64,000 bases of DNA. It comes from Balaenoptera acutorostrata. Lineage: Eukaryota; Chordata; Mammalia; Artiodactyla; Balaenopteridae. The position numbers and the translations under genes were made by a program. Shown in pieces: positions 59,841 through 64,000 of the stretch. Positions within the stretch are counted from its first letter, which is position 1. Each line of letters starts with the position of its first letter. Location: positions 80,873,985-80,937,984 of the forward strand of contig NC_080067.1 in the NCBI RefSeq assembly GCF_949987535.1, in the 5' to 3' direction. A model generated the notes under the pieces. The model was not told the origin of the DNA and did no database searches. It saw nothing but the letters and a program-made list of their open reading frames with translations.

Positions 59841-62289
59841 CTTTATTAAACATTTCTTATATCAGTCTGTGCCTCCATTCTTTTTCCAAGATCTTGGATC
59901 ATCTTTACTATCATTATGATTGCCTATCTATCTCCACTTCACTTAGTTGTTCTTCTGGGGTTTTATCTTGTTCCTTCATCTCTGCCATCTCATTTTGTCT
60001 AATTTTCTGTGTTTGTGGTCTCCATTCCTCAGGCTGCAGGATTGTAGTTCTTGCTTCTGGTGTCTGCCCCATGGTGGGTGAGGTTGGTCCAGGGGCTGGT
60101 GCAGGTTTCCTCATGGGAGGGACTGGTGCTGGCCCACTGGTGGATGGAGCTGGGTCTTGTCTCTGGTGGGCAGGGCCATCTCAAGGGCTATATTTACAGG
60201 CAGCTGTGGGGTCAGGATGACTTTAGGCAGCCTGCTTGTTGATGGGTGGAACTATATTTCCACCCTGTTTGTTGTCTGGCCTGAGGTGTCCCAGCACTGG
60301 AGCCTGCAGGCTGTTGGGTAGGGCCAGGCCTCACCAAAATGGTGACCTCAGGGAAAGCTCATGCTGATGAATATTTCCTGGGGCCTCTGCCACCAGTGTA
60401 CCTGCCCTACAGTGAGTCACAGCCAACCCTCACCTCCCCAGGAGACCCTCCAAGATCTGCAGGTAGGTCTGGCCCAGGCTTCTATGGAGTCACTGCTTTC
60501 CTCTGGGTCCAAGTGCAAGTGAAACCTTGTGTGTGCCCTCCAAGAGTGGAGTCTCTGTTTCCCCCAGTCCTATGGAGCTGCTGTACTCAAGCCTCACTGG
60601 CCTTCAAAGCCAAATGCTCTGGGAGGGCTCATTCTCCTGATGCTAGACCCCCAGGCTGAGGAGCCTGATGTGGGGCTCAGAACTCTCACTTCTGTGGGAG
60701 AACCTCTGTGATATAATTATTTTCCAATTTGTGGGTCACCCACCCGGCAGGTAAGGGATTTGATTATATGGTAAAAGTGCCCCTCATACTGTCTTGTTTT
60801 GGCTTCTTTATCTTTGGGTGTAGAACATCTTTTTTGGTAGGTTCAAGTCTTTTTTTGCCAGTGGTTGTTCAGCAGTTGTGATTTTGGTGTTTCTGTGAGA
60901 GGAGGTAAGCTCAAGTCTTTCTACTCCACCATCTTGTCTCCAACTCTGGCAGTAGCTTTTGAAGTATGCAAATACATACAGTCCTGTGGGACTGCAAGCA
61001 TAAGTACTGCTGTCCCCAGATGAGTATCTAAATTCTTTTCTGGGAGATAACAGCTGTAGTGAGGCAGAAGGAGAGTGCAAAGATGGTGTCCATCAGCTTA
61101 CATTCCCTGAAAACAGCTCTGTAGGCCCCAGGTGGTTGCCAAAACTGAAGCCTCAGGCCAAAGCTCCTGGACAAGCAAACAGGCCTCTTTCACAGAAAGA
61201 TGGGATGTGTTTCAGTGTGCTGTCTGTGCAGTGCCCTGGGGGTGGTAGCCTGCCAGGAACTATCTATCTCTTCAATTGTTAGTCCCGAACCTAAGCTCCC
61301 CCTGGCCTTTAGGGCCAAGCAATCAAGGGGTGTTCCCTGGGCAGCAGCTGCAAAAATCAGGGCACCAGCCACGTGTAAAAGCTCCCTTCCAGGAGATGAG
61401 GAAGGGGAAAGTGCGAAGATGTGCCCAATGGCTTGTAGCAAAGCTGAGGGGGAGTGTAAAGATGGCACCTGTGGGAAAAAGTTAAAAAAAAAAAAGAGAA
61501 AGAGATGCTGCTGCCAGCCAAAACAGAGGGAGAGTGTGAAGATTGTGCCCACCAGTCTCTGTCCCTGGAGGGTGTTCCAGCAAGCTCTTGGATATGTGTG
61601 TTAAAGTATATGCCTACCCCTCAGGCCAACTCTTTAGTATTAGCAAACGAGCCTTTTTTACTTAAAGAAGTCTGAGCACGGGCTCCCTCTGAGCTGGGCC
61701 CTGGGGCAGGTGAGTCTGAGCTTGCAAGCCTTTTAAGAGCCATTTCTCAGATCACTACTGTCTTGCGGGTCCCATGGACATAAGTAAGTCCCATTGATTT
61801 TCAAAGCTAGATGTTTTGGGGGGCTCGTCTTTCAGGTACAGGTCTTAAAAGTTAGTTATGATGCCTGATGTGTAGTTCAAACCCTTCCCTCCTCAGGGAG
61901 AAGCTCTGGGTTTTGAGTTCCACCCTGATTCTGGGTCTCCATACCAGGGGTGGGGTTAGCAGTGAGGTTGCACCCCAGCCTCTCCTACCCACTTCAATGT
62001 GGTTTTCTTCTTGTTTGCCTGATGTGTAGTATGTGCTCAGCCAGCCTTTCTGAGGAAATTGTTCCACACATAGTTATAGACTCAGTTTGTCTGTGGGAGG
62101 AGGTCAGTTCAGGATCTTCCTATGTTGCCATCTTGAACCAGAACCCCACTTTTTCCTTCTTTTTAAATTCTGCTGTTCCAGAAGCCTCCTATAAATGGCT
62201 TATTATTATCTATCTTTCAAATCCAAGATGCTTTAAAAATCCCTAAGAGCTTAGATCCTAACTAACTGTACTTATCTAGTCAAAGATTG

Positions 62290-62520
62290 TGGAGGCTTCC
62301 AATGAACATTAACAACAGTTGCCAAGCAAAGAGTGCTTACTCTGTGCCAAGACATTGTGCTAAGTTGCTTTACGTACATTATCTCATTAAGCCTCTCAGC
62401 AACCCTATGAGGTTCAACAGTGTTACTACCCACATTTTACAGATCAAGAAAACGAGGTCTAAAGAAGGGAAGTGACTTGTCCAAAGATACTGGAAGGGCC
62501 AGGAATACAAATCTACCTGA
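62290..62520 (-). repeat. MIR SINE, antisense
   Basis: 'gagtgcttactctgtgccaa', 'acattatctcattaagcctc', 'gcaaccctatgaggttcaac', 'cccacattttacagatcaag' and 'gtgacttgtccaaagatact' follow antisense MIR order. One of the best preserved in the window. Confidence 0.8.
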
Positions 62521-62999
62521 TTCATATACTGTTCAGCACAAATGTAGAGTTTAAAAATTGTAGAGTACTAAGGCAACTATCCTAAAGCCTTAGATAGGCA
62601 AGTCATTCTGCTGCGGCCTACTCTGTAGTATATAAAACCTGTAATGTGAAACTTGAGAAATGGAACAGAGACCTCCAATCCTCCCTAACCCCAGGGGAAC
62701 ATCTACTTTTCTTTGGTTAACCTGCTATAATGTTTTTTGTTTAAAGTACTTAATTGAAATCAAAACCCCAAAAAGGTAGTATCTTTCTTTGTAAGTGTGG
62801 TTATATTATTTATATAAAATAACTAGCTCCTTCAAGGTTGATAGGTATCCAACAGTTCTAGTATTTCAGGGTTTTAAAAAAAACAAGGTTTACCAAATCT
62901 ATAGTCTCAATCATGTTCTCAGTGTTATCATTCCACTCACAGAAACACCAACTCTTACATCTGCTCCTATGCAGCATATTATCCATCCCTTCAACATCT

Positions 63000-63110
63000 G
63001 TATAAGTATTTACAGAACCTTTATGATGCACAGGGGTACTGTGCTAGAGGATATGCATTCTTCAGAAAGAGCTCTCATCCTCAAGGAGTTTGTAGCCTAG
63101 TGGGAGAATA
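63000..63110 (+). repeat. L2/MIR-type fragment
   Basis: 'acctttatgatgcacagggg', 'tactgtgctagaggatatgc', 'ctctcatcctcaaggagttt', 'gtagcctagtgggagaatat' match a widespread old repeat end. Confidence 0.5.
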
Positions 63111-63499
63111 TTCCAAAACTCTACACATGCAAAAATATATATAAGGATGTTCAGTTTGTTAAAAGTCCAAATGCATCAACAGGGGAATGATTAAACATAT
63201 TATGGCCCAACTGTAACTAGGATACACTGTGGAGTTGTAAAAAGGTAACTAGACATGGAAACGTAACACAGCAGCACATACACAAAACATTCTCCATACT
63301 CGATGAAGCAGAGTTGTTTTCATCTTAAATTGTTTTGCTGAGAACCAGATGTTCACAGTTCCAATCTTAAGGAAGGAAAGAGATGGAAAGTGGGATAGAA
63401 TAAACTCCCATTCCTGTGATAAGCAAGGTTTCTTGTACAATAACCAATTCAGGAAAAATGTTTCCAGGCCACTATTTCTTCCCCATTCAAAACCAAAGC

Positions 63500-64000
63500 A
63501 GAGCAATCAAGATGGTGGAGAAGAAATGAGAAGCTCACCTTCTCCCACAAATACATCAAAAAAATACATCTATATGTGGAACAATTCTCACAGAATCCTA
63601 CTGAATGCTGGCAGAAGACCTCACACTTCTAAAAGGACAAAAAGAATCTCCACATGACCAGGTAGGATAAAAGATAAAAAAACAGAAAGGAATCTGGACA
63701 GGACCTGCACCCCTGGGAGGAAGCTGTGAAAGAGCAAAGACGCCCGTACCCCGGGGAGCCCCCTCACCAGCAGGAAAAGGGATCAAAAATGTATTTGAAG
63801 AAATAATTATGGCTGAAAACTTCCCAAACCTAAAGAAGGAAACACATCCAGGTACAGGAAGCACAGAGGGTCCCAACAAGATGAACCCAAACAGACCTAC
63901 ACCAAGACATATTATAATTAAAATGACAAAAGTTAAAGAGAGGATTCTAAAGGCAGCAAGAGAAAAACAGTTCATTACAAGGAAACCTCCATAAGGCTAT
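63500..64000 (+). mobile_element. L1 5' region, plus strand, runs off the window
   Basis: 'caatcaagatggtggagaag' begins an L1-like 5' UTR. Then follow 'atggctgaaaacttcccaaa', 'ggtacaggaagcacagaggg', 'cctacaccaagacatattat' and 'gagaggattctaaaggcagc'. The same region appears inverted near 54480-54690 and 58640-58870. Whether its ORF1 is intact cannot be judged because it continues past the window end. Confidence 0.75.

Larger units (their letters stand above)
55345..62155 (-). mobile_element. L1 copy B: ORF2 N-terminal half, ORF1 and 5' UTR, with nested insertions
   Basis: On the minus strand the 5' end is near 62150 ('ggttcaagatggcaacatag' read in reverse complement). ORF1 remnants: 60114-59914 (MAEMKEQDKTPEEQLSEVEI) and 59742-59521 (NTITEMKNTLEGINSRINRA, a coiled-coil piece). 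ORF2 endonuclease remnants: 57188-56967 and 56940-56608 (MGDFNTPPTSMDRSSRQKIN). A further piece at 56504-56199 has [20 protein letters not shown]. Several frames and stops show it is inactive. The reverse-transcriptase end near 55410-55590 repeats sequence also in copy A (53690-53880), so two L1s are involved. Interrupted at 57230-57938, 58989-59549 and 59718-59834. Confidence 0.8.

Noticed and set aside
63598..63975. Minus-strand frame of 125 residues with hydrophobic stretches
   Set aside because: It is the antisense of the L1 5' region, which commonly gives such frames.

Overview
This window is mammalian nuclear DNA. It has split coding exons with GT/AG borders, long introns, MIR, L1, tRNA-derived SINE and LTR debris, and no prokaryotic operon structure. 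The SINEs at 24394-24539, 38411-38555, 52985-53280 and 59718-59834 look like the CHR family of whales, hippos and ruminants. I saw no Bov-B or Bov-tA element, so a cetacean is my best guess (inference from repeats only).

Two genes are present and they converge tail to tail. The + strand carries the last six coding exons of ITGB5 (integrin beta-5), at 8373-8802, 30285-30507, 34356-34459, 36693-36812, 38138-38304 and 39080-39175. They run from the end of the ligand-binding head through the cysteine-rich I-EGF stalk, the beta-tail domain and the single membrane helix to the short cytoplasmic tail with its NPLY and NKSY motifs. A short 3' UTR with AATAAA at 39556 follows. Phases match across every junction, and I saw no frameshift or premature stop. 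The minus strand carries the last coding exon of UMPS (UMP synthase), 50647 down to 50478, which is the C-terminal end of the orotidine-5'-monophosphate decarboxylase domain. The ITGB5/UMPS neighbourhood matches what I know of human chromosome 3q21.

Layout: 1-8372 is ITGB5 intron. 8803-30284 is a 21.5 kb ITGB5 intron holding a G-rich 23-bp minisatellite (23248-23703), a 359-bp local duplication (20308/21628) and scattered old repeats. 30508-39079 has shorter introns between the distal exons. 39590-50400 is intergenic. 50648-64000 is the UMPS terminal intron, swollen by nested L1 elements with several readable target-site duplications, including a candidate L1 3' transduction (57230-57938).

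The two genes do unrelated jobs: an adhesion receptor subunit and a pyrimidine-synthesis enzyme. I found no new multi-gene system. The notable material is in repeat biology and in possible isoforms of ITGB5.
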